From Bacteroidales bacterium (GTDB taxonomy: Bacteria; Bacteroidota; Bacteroidia; Bacteroidales; F082): a stretch of 64,000 nucleotides of DNA. Positions within the stretch are counted from its first letter, which is position 1. Every line of letters begins with the position of its first letter. Of this stretch, positions 25,098 through 35,369 are shown piece after piece. The DNA is taken from positions 1-64,000 of the forward strand of contig JAUXMV010000023.1 of NCBI GenBank assembly GCA_030683155.1, read 5' to 3'. The notes under the pieces were generated by a model that was not told the origin of the DNA, searched no databases, and saw nothing but the letters and a program-made list of their open reading frames with translations. Made by a program: the position numbers and the translations under genes.

Positions 25098-26561
25098 ATG
25101 AATGAAGTATTATTGAGTCTTCAACCGAAATCGGTTTGGAAATATTTTAAAGAAATTACAATGATACCGCGTCCTTCAAAGAAAGAAGAACGTATTGTTC
25201 AATATCTGATTGAATTTGCGAAAAGTTTCAACTTGAGGTATGAGCAGGATGAAGTTGGAAATATACTTATCTGTAAAGACGCTACATCCGGTTTTGAAAA
25301 CAGAAAAACAGTTGTTCTTCAAAGCCATGTTGATATGGTATGTGAGAAAAACAGTGATAAAATTCATGATTTTGACAATGATCCAATTGAAGTTCAGCTT
25401 GTTGATGGTTGGGTAAAAGCAAAAGGAACCACATTGGGTGCTGATGACGGGATTGGCGTTGCAGCCCAATTAGCTATTTTGGCTGCAGACAATATTGAGC
25501 ATGGCCCAATAGAGTGCCTTTTTACAATCGATGAAGAAACAGGTCTTACAGGTGCATTCGGACTTGATTCAAATTTTATGAAAGGCAGGATATTGCTCAA
25601 TCTTGATTCAGAAGATGAAGGCGAGCTCTTTATTGGTTGCGCCGGTGGAAAGGATACTGTGATAAAAATTCCCTATCAACTCGAGTCTGCACCGGTAAAC
25701 CATTCAGCATTTATTATCCGCGTAAGTGGTTTGAAAGGAGGTCACTCCGGCGATGATATTCATAAAGGTCTTGGAAATGCCAATAAAATTATAAATCGCA
25801 TTCTTTGGAAAGCATCAAAGCTATTCAATTTGCGACTTTTTGCTATCGAGGGTGGAAATCTCAGAAATGCAATTGCTCGTGAAGCCTTTTCTAAAGTCTT
25901 AGTACCTTCAGACAAAATTGCTGATTTTGAAGCTTTTATTTTTCATAGTGCTGAAGCTATCAAAATCGAATACAACATTACTGAGCCGTCGTTGCAAATA
26001 AATCTTGAAATATCTGATGAAGAGGCTAATCAGGTAGTTGTAAAAGAAGATCAGCAAAAGCTGTTAAATAGTCTTTATGCTTGTCCGCATGGTGTGATTT
26101 CGTGGTCGCAAAGCATTCCCGGATTTGTAGAAACTTCAACAAATTTGGCCTCAGTACGCATGGAAAATGATCACTTCCTTATTACAACCAGTCAAAGAAG
26201 TTCTGTTGAATCTGCCAAAGAGGATGTAGCCAACATGGTGATGGCCTGCTTTGACTTAACCGGTGCCGAAATAAAACAGAGTAATGGTTATCCCGGATGG
26301 GCTCCCAATCCTGAATCGGCAATACGTGAAATCACGGTGAATTCTTATAACAGACTTTTTAAACAAGAACCATTGGTGAAGGCAATTCATGCAGGACTCG
26401 AGTGTGGTTTGATAGGAGATAAATATCCTGGCATGGATATGATTTCATATGGGCCAACGATAAAAGGGGCGCACTCACCCGATGAAAGAATTCAGATCGA
26501 AACCGTTCAAAAGTTTTGGGATCTCACATTAGATATTCTAAAGAATATACCTGAAAATTAA
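25098..26561 (+). CDS. pepD: Cytosolic aminoacyl-histidine dipeptidase (M20 family)
   Basis: This M20 metallopeptidase cleaves dipeptides such as Xaa-His in the cytoplasm. Metal ligands are visible in SHVDMV, LGADDGIG and the catalytic Glu pair of DEETGLTGA. The dimerisation lid domain follows (LKGGHSGDDIH). The length of 487 residues agrees with PepD. A clear terminator follows the stop. Confidence 0.94.
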   Translation: MNEVLLSLQPKSVWKYFKEITMIPRPSKKEERIVQYLIEFAKSFNLRYEQDEVGNILICKDATSGFENRKTVVLQSHVDMVCEKNSDKIHDFDNDPIEVQLVDGWVKAKGTTLGADDGIGVAAQLAILAADNIEHGPIECLFTIDEETGLTGAFGLDSNFMKGRILLNLDSEDEGELFIGCAGGKDTVIKIPYQLESAPVNHSAFIIRVSGLKGGHSGDDIHKGLGNANKIINRILWKASKLFNLRLFAIEGGNLRNAIAREAFSKVLVPSDKIADFEAFIFHSAEAIKIEYNITEPSLQINLEISDEEANQVVVKEDQQKLLNSLYACPHGVISWSQSIPGFVETSTNLASVRMENDHFLITTSQRSSVESAKEDVANMVMACFDLTGAEIKQSNGYPGWAPNPESAIREITVNSYNRLFKQEPLVKAIHAGLECGLIGDKYPGMDMISYGPTIKGAHSPDERIQIETVQKFWDLTLDILKNIPEN

Positions 26562-26566
26562 TAATC

Positions 26567-26596
26567 AAAGGGACGCCGGTTTAAGGCGTCCTTTTT
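26567..26596 (+). terminator. Intrinsic terminator after pepD
   Basis: GGACGCC and GGCGTCC pair perfectly over seven bases, extended by a G-T and three A-T pairs, with a 7-base loop and five T at the end. Confidence 0.88.
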
Positions 26597-26608
26597 ATTC
26601 TTAAACCT

Positions 26609-27253
26609 ATGAGAAATAACCTTGCTTTATTGTTTGTTTTAATTGCTATGAATGTAAACGCACAGAAATCGGATCTGATTTTGCCCCAGCCTGATACAAC
26701 GGGAGGAGTTCCCATTATGAAGGCTCTGCATGAAAGAAGTTCTGCACGAGAATTTTCTGAAACAGATCTTAGCATGCAGGATTTATCTGATTTATGTTGG
26801 GCAGCATGGGGAATCAACAGAGTGGAATCAGGAAAAAGAACTGCCCCTTCATCGCGGAATTTTCAGGAAATGGACCTCTATGTGGTATTAAAGACAGGCG
26901 TGTTTGTCTATAATGCCCAAAAAAACTTACTGGAAATAGTAAAGGAGGGCGACTTAAGGGATCTGTGCGGCACTCAGGAATTCGTTGAAAAAGCTCCTGT
27001 AAACTTTCTTTATATTGCCGATCTTAGAAAGAGAAATCTTGAAAAACCTGAAGATATTACTGATACACAACTACTTTCGTCATGGGCAAATGCTGGATTT
27101 ATGTCGCAAAATGTTTACCTTGTTTGTGCTTCGAAAGATTTTTCAACTGTTATCAGGGCAATGATTGACAGAGATAAACTGCAAAACGAGCTCGGTTTAA
27201 ATCCTATGCAAAGGATTATTCTTGGGCAAACAATCGGAAAGAGTCAAAAGTGA
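26609..27253 (+). CDS. Secreted nitroreductase-family protein (SagB/ThcOx type)
   Basis: This 214-residue protein has a signal peptide (MRNNLALLFVLIAMNVNAQ) and then a nitroreductase fold: the FMN-binding HERSSAREFS, AAWGINR, and APSSRNFQEMDLYVV, with a C-terminal RIILGQTIG. Related proteins use FMN and NAD(P)H or oxidise peptide azolines. Export of an FMN enzyme to the periplasm is common in this phylum, but the substrate is unknown. It starts 12 bases after the pepD terminator and has no clear promoter of its own, so expression may rely on read-through. Confidence 0.8.
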   Translation: MRNNLALLFVLIAMNVNAQKSDLILPQPDTTGGVPIMKALHERSSAREFSETDLSMQDLSDLCWAAWGINRVESGKRTAPSSRNFQEMDLYVVLKTGVFVYNAQKNLLEIVKEGDLRDLCGTQEFVEKAPVNFLYIADLRKRNLEKPEDITDTQLLSSWANAGFMSQNVYLVCASKDFSTVIRAMIDRDKLQNELGLNPMQRIILGQTIGKSQK

Positions 27254-27276
27254 TTAATTGTGAACTCTCAAATATT

Positions 27277-28008
27277 TTAGCGGATTCTTATTTCAATTTC
27301 AGGACTGTTTTTTAGTAATTGAATGATTTCATTTGTATCTGTTTTTCCATAATGGTAAGGAAATAAAACTGCAGGCTGAACTGCTTTGGCGGCTTCAGCC
27401 GTCATTTCGGGCGACATAGTAAATGGAAGGTTCATGGGTAAAAAGGCGATGTCAATTTTTCCAAAATCACTCATCTCAGGAATGTTTTCTGTATCTCCGG
27501 CCACATAAATTCTTTTATCACCTACAGTTAAAATATAGCCATTTCCTTCGCCTTTAGGATGGTAAGGTATTCCATTATCTCTCTTGTTGACAATATTATA
27601 AGCCGGAACTGCCTCAATTTTTAAGCTGCCAAAATATGTTGACTCGCCATTTCCAATAACTGTAACTTCTCCTTCAAAGCTGACTGTTTCAAGGCATATT
27701 GGAGCCACAATGTATTGCGTATTTTCCTGATGAATTTTGTTAATTGCAGCTGTATCAAGATGATCTCTGTGCTGATGAGTGATTAGTATCAGGTCAGCTT
27801 TGGGAAGTTGACTGTAATCACTGACTCTGCTATAGGGATCGATGTGGACTATTTGTCCATCAAAACTGAACATCAGCGAAGAGTGACCTACATGGTGGAT
27901 TTCCAGTTTTCCTGCAGATGTTTCAAAAAAATCAATTTTTTGGGCGTTCACATTCATATGAAATACACTCAAAAAAATTAAACTGATCATAAAGATTGTA
28001 TTTTTCAT
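27277..28008 (-). CDS. Secreted metallo-beta-lactamase-fold hydrolase
   Basis: This 243-residue protein has a signal peptide ending near NVNAQ and a metallo-beta-lactamase fold. The metal motif is THQHRDHLD, with further ligands probably in YVAGDTE and PYHYG. It resembles the UPF0173/L-ascorbate lactonase-like group rather than true beta-lactamases. The substrate is unknown. The ATG at 28008 is preferred over the in-frame one at 28053, which lies upstream of the -7 box and inside the glycogen operon terminator. Confidence 0.82.
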   Translation of the reverse strand: MKNTIFMISLIFLSVFHMNVNAQKIDFFETSAGKLEIHHVGHSSLMFSFDGQIVHIDPYSRVSDYSQLPKADLILITHQHRDHLDTAAINKIHQENTQYIVAPICLETVSFEGEVTVIGNGESTYFGSLKIEAVPAYNIVNKRDNGIPYHPKGEGNGYILTVGDKRIYVAGDTENIPEMSDFGKIDIAFLPMNLPFTMSPEMTAEAAKAVQPAVLFPYHYGKTDTNEIIQLLKNSPEIEIRIR

Positions 28009-28027
28009 TGTATGCGTTTTTGTATTA

Positions 28028-28035
28028 CAAAAGTA
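28028..28035 (-). promoter_or_regulatory. Candidate -7 element of the metallo-hydrolase gene
   Basis: TACTTTTG on the minus strand lies 19 bases before the ATG at 28008. The -33 region would fall in the neighbouring terminator hairpin. Confidence 0.5.
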
Positions 28036-28040
28036 AACAA

Positions 28041-28086
28041 ATAAAAATACCACATTGTTCGGTCTGAAAGGCTGAACAATGTGGTA
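28041..28086 (-). terminator. Terminator of the glycogen operon
   Basis: TACCACATTGTTC (28048-28060) and GAACAATGTGGTA (28074-28086) form a perfect 13-bp stem with a 13-base loop. On the minus strand it is followed by a T-rich tail, 21 bases after the last glycogen gene. Confidence 0.88.
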
Positions 28087-28107
28087 ATTAATAGTAGCGT
28101 TTAAAGC

Positions 28108-31100
28108 CTAAATCCACTTCACAAGCGGGAAATCTTGCCTGTTCGGAAGGTCGGGATGATTGGGGAAAATGCGGAAAGTATAATCATAAACACCTGCTCT
28201 ATAGACAGGTACATTGATATGATATTGCACCCAGCCATCGCCGGAACCTACGATATTCATTTTTTCAATAAAGACTATTTCATCGATTTTGTCATGCAGT
28301 TTTCGGCCAAACAGCAGTTCAATGCCAATTTCGCCGGGCTCAAGGCCTGCAGTATTCAAAGTTATTTCAGCAACAAAATTTTCCCCAAAATTCAGCGGTC
28401 TTACTGTCGGATCGGGAACTTTAATAAATTTCACATCGATAGCTTCCCATGCCAACTTTACTTTTTGTTTCCAGGCGGCCATTTGTATAGCCTTCTCAAA
28501 GTTACTTTCTTTGATTATATTGGTTCGCCCAATCAGTTTGCTGTAGTATCGTTCAAAATAATCATCGAGCATACGCTTCATTGTGAAATGAGGTGCAATT
28601 TCGGCGATATTGTTTTTGATAAATTTGATCCATTTTTCTGGAACATTCTTTTCATTTCGATCATAGAATGAAGGTACAATTTCTGTTTCCAGCAAGCTGT
28701 ATATCGTTTCTGCATCCAACTCATCCTGAAACTGTTGATTGGCATAAGTACGTTGTTCCTGAATCGCCCAGCCTGCATTGGGTTTGTAACCTTCAGCCCA
28801 CCATCCGTCAAGAACGGAGAAGTTGAGTACACCATTCATTACTGCTTTCTCACCGCTTGTACCAGAAGCCTCCAGTGGACGGGTAGGTGTGTTAAGCCAG
28901 ATGTCGCAGCTGCTGGTGAGTCGCTTGCCTAATTCCATGTCATAGTTTTCGATAAACACAACTTTGCCAATGAAATCAGGCATCTTAGAGATGTCAATGA
29001 TTCTTTTTATAAGATCCTGACCAGCTTTATCCTTAGGATGCGCTTTTCCGGCAAACACAAAAAGAACTTGTTTTTCGGCGTTATTTACAATTTTATTAAG
29101 TCGATCAAGATTTGCAAAAAGAAGATGTGCGCGTTTGTATGTTGCAAACCTTCTTGCAAAACCAATTACCAGCACTTTATCATTGAGTGCGTCCATTGTT
29201 TTACGGATGAGTGTAGGGCTTTCCTGTCGCTTGGTGAGATCGTTCTTTATTCTGTATTTAAGATATGCAATAAGTTCGCCCTTAAGCTGCTGACGAATAT
29301 CCCAGATTTCTTCGCTATCAACTTTTTGAATTCCGCTCCATAAGCTTGCATTCGACTGGTCGAGTTCAAAACCCTTTGGGAAACGTTTTGCATACAATTC
29401 CTGAAATGCTGCGTCAGTCCATGTTGGAAAATGAACACCATTTGTAACATAACCAATATGAAGTTCATTGGCAAAGTAACCAGGATAAAGCGGCTGAAAC
29501 ATTTCGCGTGAAACCCTTCCGTGAATTCTGCTTACGCCATTTACTTCCTGACTAAAATTAGTTGCCAGCACACTCATTGAGAATTTTTCGTCAGCGTTGT
29601 TTGGTTTAAACTTTCCTAAATTTATGAAATCTTCCCAGCTTATGTTTAGTCTTTCTGCGTAATGTGGCATATAGGTTCTTAACAAATGTTCTTCAAAAGA
29701 ATCATGGCCTGCAGGAACCGGCGTATGGGTTGTAAACAGATTTGATGCTCTTATAACTTCTTTTGCAACATCAAAACTGAATTGTTTTTCTTCCATTATA
29801 ACGCGCATTCGCTCCAAACCAATGAAAGCAGAATGACCTTCGTTGCTATGGTAAATTGTTGGATCTATACCTAACCTTCTTAAGAGTCTGATTCCACCAA
29901 TACCTAAAATCATTTCCTGTTTAAAACGCATTTCATTATCCCCGCCATAGAGTTGATGCGTTATTGTACGATCTTCAGATGTATTTTCCTCAATGTCGGT
30001 ATCAAGCAGGTAAAGAGGAATCCTTCCAATGGGAACTTTCCATGCTTTGGCAATAACAACACGACCAGGAAAAGCAACTTTTACTGTAATCCAATCTCCG
30101 TTTTCGTCTCTTACAGGCTCAAGCGGAAGGTGAGTGAATTTTTGAGGAATATACTGTGCCATCTGATCTCCAAAAAGCGAAATGTCTTGCTGAAAATATC
30201 CATATCTGTAAAGAAGTCCCATTCCAACAAGGTTTGCAGCTGAATCGCTTGCTTCTTTCAGATAATCACCTGCAAGAATACCAAGCCCTCCGGAATAGAT
30301 TTTCAAACTCTTGTGCAATCCATATTCCATGCTGAAGTATGCAATTAAATCCGAGCTTCCAGATGCTCCTTTCAGATAAGTTTTAAATTTATCATGAACG
30401 ATTTTTAATCTTTCTATGAATTTACTATCGTTTTCCAATGCTTCCATTTGCTTGACAGACAAGTCCTCAAGAAAAGAAATTGGATTTTGTTCGTGGTCAT
30501 TCCATGCCTTTAAATCTATAGATTCAAATAAGGAGATTGCATCATGATTCCATGACCACCAAAGGTTTTGAGAGAGTTCATTAAGTTTTTGAAGTTCACC
30601 GCTATATACGGGTTGGAAAAGCACTTTTTTCCAGGTTGGCTGATCTTGCTTATTCAATGTAATAGGTCTAAGGGTTTCAGTATATTTTTTAGCTTCAAAC
30701 ACCTGAGCTCGGCCACTTAGTTTCTGAAGGGCAATATCCCAGGCTGATTTATAATTATTTATGAGATCTTTCCATAATGCCTTCGAAGCAATTTCGAATG
30801 ATTGATTTCGGTAAGTTTCAATCGTTTCATTGTCATATGTGCTGAATTTAAAAATATTGTCCTCGATACTCCGGACAACATCACTGTTGTTATCCTCGTT
30901 TCTTTCAATTACAACAACGGCTTTTCCGTCCATTTCAATGCTTCTTACCCAAATGCCAAAACCAGCAAGGCTGGTAGTAATCGTTGGAATTCCGAATGCA
31001 ATACTTTCAAGCGGTGTATAACCCCATGGTTCATAATATGAAGGAAAAACAGAAAGATCGAATGCAGCAAGAAAGTCATAATAAGTAAGATCGAAAATAC

Positions 31101-32334
31101 CATCTTCACCTTTAAGGTAAACAGGTACAAAAAGGATCTTGACTTTGCTTTGAGGGGCATTCGTTAAACCAGCTTCTTTAATGCGTTTCATCACTGCATC
31201 TTCGGCTGCATTCAAAAGAAAATGAGTTGTGATATTTTCGGTTTGAACGGCCTGACAATTAGGGTCTGCAAGACAATCACGCAATTCTTTGTTTGGCCCG
31301 CTGCTGTGCCCCGGAACAGCAATTACTGCAAGCACATGTTTGTCGAGGTTTTCGTTTTTATTCAAGTTGCCCAAAGCATCAATGAACAAGTCGATGCCTT
31401 TGTTTTTAAACTCGTATCGACCACTGTTGATAACCATTAAGGTAGATTCGGGTAGTAGCGTTCCGGTAAGTATTGAAGCGATGTGCAGAATTTTCCTTCT
31501 CGAATTTTCTTTTTTAATTTCCAGCGCCTCAAAATTGCCTGCAATATTTTCGTCGAATCCATTAATTGTAAGTACATCAGGGATTCTGTTGAGAAACTGC
31601 TTACATTCTTTAGCGGTAATACCACTCACGGTTGTAAACGCATCTGCTTCCTTTGCCGAAAGGCTTTCGAGGGATTGTTGTGAGGTAATATTCAGGCGAT
31701 TCGACATCACTGAAGGATTGTAAGTCTCCAGATCCTTGTATAAAGGAAGATTGTTTCCGGCAACAGACCGCCCAAGATAAGTTGCATGGGTTGTAAAAAC
31801 AGTTGCGAGCTGAGGAGTATTCTTTTTAAGATACAAAATGCCTGAGCCGGTCATCCATTCATGAAAATGTGCAACTATTTGATCATAACCGGTGAGGAAA
31901 TTTTCATAAAAACTCTCAATGACCTGCCCGGCAGCGTAACCAAACATTGCGGGTTCAATATAATCCCATGGACCATGAATAGAATCCAGTTGATATGTTT
32001 CCCACAAAGTGGCAAAAATCTTATCTTTCTCGGCAAGCAAAGGCGTAAAGTCAATGAGAATCGCGATAGGTTTGCTTTCGATAGCCCATCTTCCCACCCT
32101 GAACTTGAGTCCTTTAAGCGCTGCTTTTTGTCTCCATTCGCTAAAAAGGTTCGAATCTTCAATAAAGTATGGGTTCTTGTGTGTTTCTTTCCAAACATCG
32201 GGTCCGATGGTGATGTAATTGTCTCCCCATTCTTCACGGGTAACATTCGCTTTGCTTGATAGTACAGTGTAAATTCCACCTACCATATTGCATACTTCCC
32301 AACTTATCTCGAAAATATAATCTGGTTTTTTCAT
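28108..32334 (-). CDS. Fusion of GT3 glycogen synthase and GT35 alpha-glucan phosphorylase
   Basis: One chain of 1408 residues joins two opposing activities. Residues 1 to about 545 resemble eukaryotic-type GT3 glycogen synthase, with FEISWEVCNMVGGIYTVLSS at the start and YYEPWGYTPLESIAFG near 428. Residues about 575-690 are the DUF3417 region (LSQNLWWSWNHDA) found in GT35 phosphorylases. The phosphorylase core has EASGTSGEKAVMNG near 1155, expected to hold the pyridoxal-phosphate Lys, and HTPVPAGHDSF. A small beta domain ends the protein. The fusion is known in Bacteroidota and is usually annotated only as phosphorylase. It is the last gene of the glycogen operon. Confidence 0.9.
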   Translation of the reverse strand: MKKPDYIFEISWEVCNMVGGIYTVLSSKANVTREEWGDNYITIGPDVWKETHKNPYFIEDSNLFSEWRQKAALKGLKFRVGRWAIESKPIAILIDFTPLLAEKDKIFATLWETYQLDSIHGPWDYIEPAMFGYAAGQVIESFYENFLTGYDQIVAHFHEWMTGSGILYLKKNTPQLATVFTTHATYLGRSVAGNNLPLYKDLETYNPSVMSNRLNITSQQSLESLSAKEADAFTTVSGITAKECKQFLNRIPDVLTINGFDENIAGNFEALEIKKENSRRKILHIASILTGTLLPESTLMVINSGRYEFKNKGIDLFIDALGNLNKNENLDKHVLAVIAVPGHSSGPNKELRDCLADPNCQAVQTENITTHFLLNAAEDAVMKRIKEAGLTNAPQSKVKILFVPVYLKGEDGIFDLTYYDFLAAFDLSVFPSYYEPWGYTPLESIAFGIPTITTSLAGFGIWVRSIEMDGKAVVVIERNEDNNSDVVRSIEDNIFKFSTYDNETIETYRNQSFEIASKALWKDLINNYKSAWDIALQKLSGRAQVFEAKKYTETLRPITLNKQDQPTWKKVLFQPVYSGELQKLNELSQNLWWSWNHDAISLFESIDLKAWNDHEQNPISFLEDLSVKQMEALENDSKFIERLKIVHDKFKTYLKGASGSSDLIAYFSMEYGLHKSLKIYSGGLGILAGDYLKEASDSAANLVGMGLLYRYGYFQQDISLFGDQMAQYIPQKFTHLPLEPVRDENGDWITVKVAFPGRVVIAKAWKVPIGRIPLYLLDTDIEENTSEDRTITHQLYGGDNEMRFKQEMILGIGGIRLLRRLGIDPTIYHSNEGHSAFIGLERMRVIMEEKQFSFDVAKEVIRASNLFTTHTPVPAGHDSFEEHLLRTYMPHYAERLNISWEDFINLGKFKPNNADEKFSMSVLATNFSQEVNGVSRIHGRVSREMFQPLYPGYFANELHIGYVTNGVHFPTWTDAAFQELYAKRFPKGFELDQSNASLWSGIQKVDSEEIWDIRQQLKGELIAYLKYRIKNDLTKRQESPTLIRKTMDALNDKVLVIGFARRFATYKRAHLLFANLDRLNKIVNNAEKQVLFVFAGKAHPKDKAGQDLIKRIIDISKMPDFIGKVVFIENYDMELGKRLTSSCDIWLNTPTRPLEASGTSGEKAVMNGVLNFSVLDGWWAEGYKPNAGWAIQEQRTYANQQFQDELDAETIYSLLETEIVPSFYDRNEKNVPEKWIKFIKNNIAEIAPHFTMKRMLDDYFERYYSKLIGRTNIIKESNFEKAIQMAAWKQKVKLAWEAIDVKFIKVPDPTVRPLNFGENFVAEITLNTAGLEPGEIGIELLFGRKLHDKIDEIVFIEKMNIVGSGDGWVQYHINVPVYRAGVYDYTFRIFPNHPDLPNRQDFPLVKWI

Positions 32335-32432
32335 TCTTAGTTATTTGGTTAAAAATTAGCAAAATCCGACATCATCTCAAAATGAGATGTATCGGATTAG
32401 ATTGTATAAAGTAATAGGATTATTAAAATACA

Positions 32433-34013
32433 TTAAAACAGTTCGCGCATTTTTTCTTCAATCGCACTTCGCATTTTATTGACCTGAGTCTTTGTCGTAC
32501 GACCAGCCTTTTCTTTAGCTTCATCAAAACTTTTGCGTGCACTTTTCGAAAGATTGGGTAAAACCTTTTCTACAAGCTCTTCTTTTGCATCTTTCAATGC
32601 TATGACCAAATCTTCAGCCTCAAGGTCTTTTATCAGTTTTTTGATTTTTGCATCTGAAAGTTCAACCAAATCATCAAATGCAGGTTTTATTTGTTTTTCA
32701 CTTTTACGAAACCTTTCTTCTATTGATTTTGCTGTCTTTTGTAGTTGATCTGCTGCAGTTTTACCAATCTCCTTTCCAAGTTTTGCGCCTTTTTCCAGCA
32801 GTTCATCCATCATAACTTTTGTGCTGGGTGACTTTTCATTTACACGAATTGTAAAATCTGCCAGCACATTCATATAGTTAATGTATGCTTCATAAGGGGA
32901 TGGGTAGTGATTGAAATATTTATGCACATCACCATCTGAGAACCATTTGGTGCATATGAAGTAGAAATGGTCAGAAGATTGAAGGTAATTCCAGTCGCGT
33001 TTCAGATCCTCATCATCGGATTGATTTACGCGTTCAGCCAGATCATACAACCTTTCAAAAGCTTCATCCTGCATATTGTTTCCTCGCCATGCCGTAAGAT
33101 CCCGCTCTTCATCAGCCCATGAAATTGGGTATGGGACTTGAATTGCTGAAACAGGCTGTAGTTTTTCGGCCAGTTCTGCAGGAGTCGCAAAATTATATTC
33201 AGTTTTACTTAGGATGGCAGCTGGCAGTTTTTTCATAAAATCAAAAATTCCTGTCGAAGCCCATTGATGCTCACCAAATGTTTCGTAATCGAGAAAGATA
33301 TTCAAAACTTCTTCCTTTGGATTGATGTTATTTAACCAGCCGACAAATTTTTCAGTTGTCACAGGCCATTCAGGCCAACTCTGCTGAGAAAAACGAAAAG
33401 CGATATCATCGCTCATTCGGAAGTTTCGCAGCAAAACTTTGAGCTTAGGGTTGATGGCATTTACATACATGAAATTCGGACTTTTCCAGCCTAAAACATG
33501 CTTTGCACCCTCAGTTAACATTACCTTAAAGCCCATATCAGCTACTTGTGCTCCAATAGCATCAGAATAGATAAGCTCCGTATTTCTGAAACTAGTGGGT
33601 GTGACACCAAACACTTCCTGAATTTTTGCTGTATGTGCGGCAACCTGTAGTTTAAACTCTTCCGGATTTTTTAGCGAACTCAGTGAGTGAGCATATGTTT
33701 CAGCTAATATCTCAACCTGACCGGTGTTTACCAATGCGCGGAAACTGTCTAAAACTTCTGGTGCATAGAGTTCCATCTGTTCGATAGCAATGCCGGAAAT
33801 AGAGAAACTGACTTTAAATTTGGCGCCAAATTCTTTAATTTGTTCAAGCAGAATGGCATTCATAGGCAGATAGCTTTTCTCAGCTATTCTACGCATAATC
33901 ATCCTGTTGAAATATTCGTCATAATAAAAATGATTCCGGCCTATGTCGAAAAACCTGTAGGTTCTTAGCCTGAAGGGCTGATGTACCTGAAAGTAAAAGC
34001 AAATAGATTTCAT
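32433..34013 (-). CDS. Glycoside hydrolase family 57 (alpha-amylase / 4-alpha-glucanotransferase type)
   Basis: This is a cytoplasmic GH57 enzyme acting on alpha-1,4 glucans, either as amylase or glucanotransferase. The N-terminus FYFQVHQPFRLR holds the metal or substrate-binding His-Gln. The catalytic Glu is expected in FRNTELIYSD (about 144) and the acid Asp in LDYETFGEH (about 241). The last 125 residues are rich in Lys and Glu and look like long helices or coiled coil, absent from many relatives. They may bind a partner or polymer. It lies 98 bases upstream of the synthase-phosphorylase fusion. Confidence 0.87.
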   Translation of the reverse strand: MKSICFYFQVHQPFRLRTYRFFDIGRNHFYYDEYFNRMIMRRIAEKSYLPMNAILLEQIKEFGAKFKVSFSISGIAIEQMELYAPEVLDSFRALVNTGQVEILAETYAHSLSSLKNPEEFKLQVAAHTAKIQEVFGVTPTSFRNTELIYSDAIGAQVADMGFKVMLTEGAKHVLGWKSPNFMYVNAINPKLKVLLRNFRMSDDIAFRFSQQSWPEWPVTTEKFVGWLNNINPKEEVLNIFLDYETFGEHQWASTGIFDFMKKLPAAILSKTEYNFATPAELAEKLQPVSAIQVPYPISWADEERDLTAWRGNNMQDEAFERLYDLAERVNQSDDEDLKRDWNYLQSSDHFYFICTKWFSDGDVHKYFNHYPSPYEAYINYMNVLADFTIRVNEKSPSTKVMMDELLEKGAKLGKEIGKTAADQLQKTAKSIEERFRKSEKQIKPAFDDLVELSDAKIKKLIKDLEAEDLVIALKDAKEELVEKVLPNLSKSARKSFDEAKEKAGRTTKTQVNKMRSAIEEKMRELF

Positions 34014-34065
34014 ACGTTTCTTTATTGTTTTAACCTCTATTATCTTATTTGGGGATTCTCATTTT

Positions 34066-35349
34066 TTATAAAAAAACTGAATCATATACTTTTTTGACAT
34101 GAAAGGCGGCATGTTCCCATTTTAGGTTGTCAACCTCTTCCTTGCCATATTTTATAAAAGTTTCCGAAAGTGCATCATAATGACAAAGGCCATAAATAGC
34201 GTCTGCCATTCCGTCAACATCCCAGAAGTCTACTTTAAGTGCATGTTTTAGAATTTCTGCAACACCTGACTGTTTCGAAATCACCACAGGTACGTTTGAC
34301 CGCATGGCCTCAAGTGGAACAATTCCAAATGGCTCTGAAATGGATGGCATTACAAAAACATCTGTCATTGCAAACATTTTATCTACATCATCACCTTTAA
34401 GGAAGCCGGTGAAATGAAATTTGTGACCGATTCTGAGTTGTGCAACCCTTAAAATCATTTTGTTCATCAAATCGCCCGTGCCTGCCATTACAAAACGAAT
34501 GTTGTCGTCTTGTTTCAAAATTTTTCTGGCTGCCTCCACAAAATACTCGGGACCTTTTTGGAAAGTAATTCTACCTAAAAATGTGACAACCTTTTCCTTG
34601 ACCTGTTTGCCAGGTAAAGTGAGATCTGATTTGTCAACAGGTTCAACAGCGTTGTGCACTGTAAATATCTTTTTAGGATCGATGCCATATTTCTCAATAA
34701 CAATTTTTTTTGTAAGATTGCTGACAGTAATCACTCTATCTGCCACTTCCATGCCCCGGCGCTCAATGGCATAAACATCGGAATTAATGTTTTCGCCTGA
34801 GCGGTCAAATTCTGTGGCATGCATATGCACCACCAGTGGTTTTCCTGTTGTTTCCTTAGCTGCAATTCCAGCTGAATATGTCAGCCAGTCATGTGCATGG
34901 ATGATATCAAAATCGTGTTTTGTGGCAACTGCTGAACCAACTAATGCATAGCGAGCTACTTCCTCCATAAGATTTGCACCATATTTCCCGGAAAATTCAT
35001 ATTTCTGAGAAAAGACAGGACTCTTAAAGGTTTCAGTCACTTTTCTTTGTTCTTCCTGAAGGATTTCAAACTGCTCTGGCCCAACATAGGGTATGATATT
35101 TGAACCAATTTCCATGTATTGAACTCTTTCCCAGTAATTCTTGCTTTCTTCTTTTTCAATATCTACAGAAACATCACTCGCATTAACGATACGGACAGCT
35201 TCTTCACTTTCGTCGCCATATGCTTTTGGAACAACAAAAATAATATCTACATTATGTTTTGCAAGTCCTTTGGTTAAACCAAAACAGGCTGTTCCAAGTC
35301 CTCCTGTAATATGTGGTGGAAATTCCCATCCAAACATTAATACCTTCAT
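34066..35349 (-). CDS. GT4 glycosyltransferase, glycogen synthase-like
   Basis: The 427-residue protein has the GT-B fold of family GT4, with GWEFPPHITGGLGTACFGL at the N-terminus (nucleotide-sugar loop) and the E-x7-E motif in PSISEPFGIVPLEAM. Given its place between the debranching enzyme and GH57, it probably elongates alpha-1,4 glucan, perhaps making maltose 1-phosphate or glycogen chains. The donor (ADP- or UDP-glucose) cannot be decided. It starts 20 bases after the debranching enzyme's stop. Confidence 0.86.
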   Translation of the reverse strand: MKVLMFGWEFPPHITGGLGTACFGLTKGLAKHNVDIIFVVPKAYGDESEEAVRIVNASDVSVDIEKEESKNYWERVQYMEIGSNIIPYVGPEQFEILQEEQRKVTETFKSPVFSQKYEFSGKYGANLMEEVARYALVGSAVATKHDFDIIHAHDWLTYSAGIAAKETTGKPLVVHMHATEFDRSGENINSDVYAIERRGMEVADRVITVSNLTKKIVIEKYGIDPKKIFTVHNAVEPVDKSDLTLPGKQVKEKVVTFLGRITFQKGPEYFVEAARKILKQDDNIRFVMAGTGDLMNKMILRVAQLRIGHKFHFTGFLKGDDVDKMFAMTDVFVMPSISEPFGIVPLEAMRSNVPVVISKQSGVAEILKHALKVDFWDVDGMADAIYGLCHYDALSETFIKYGKEEVDNLKWEHAAFHVKKVYDSVFL

Positions 35350-35369
35350 GTTATGCGCTGTATTTGAGT

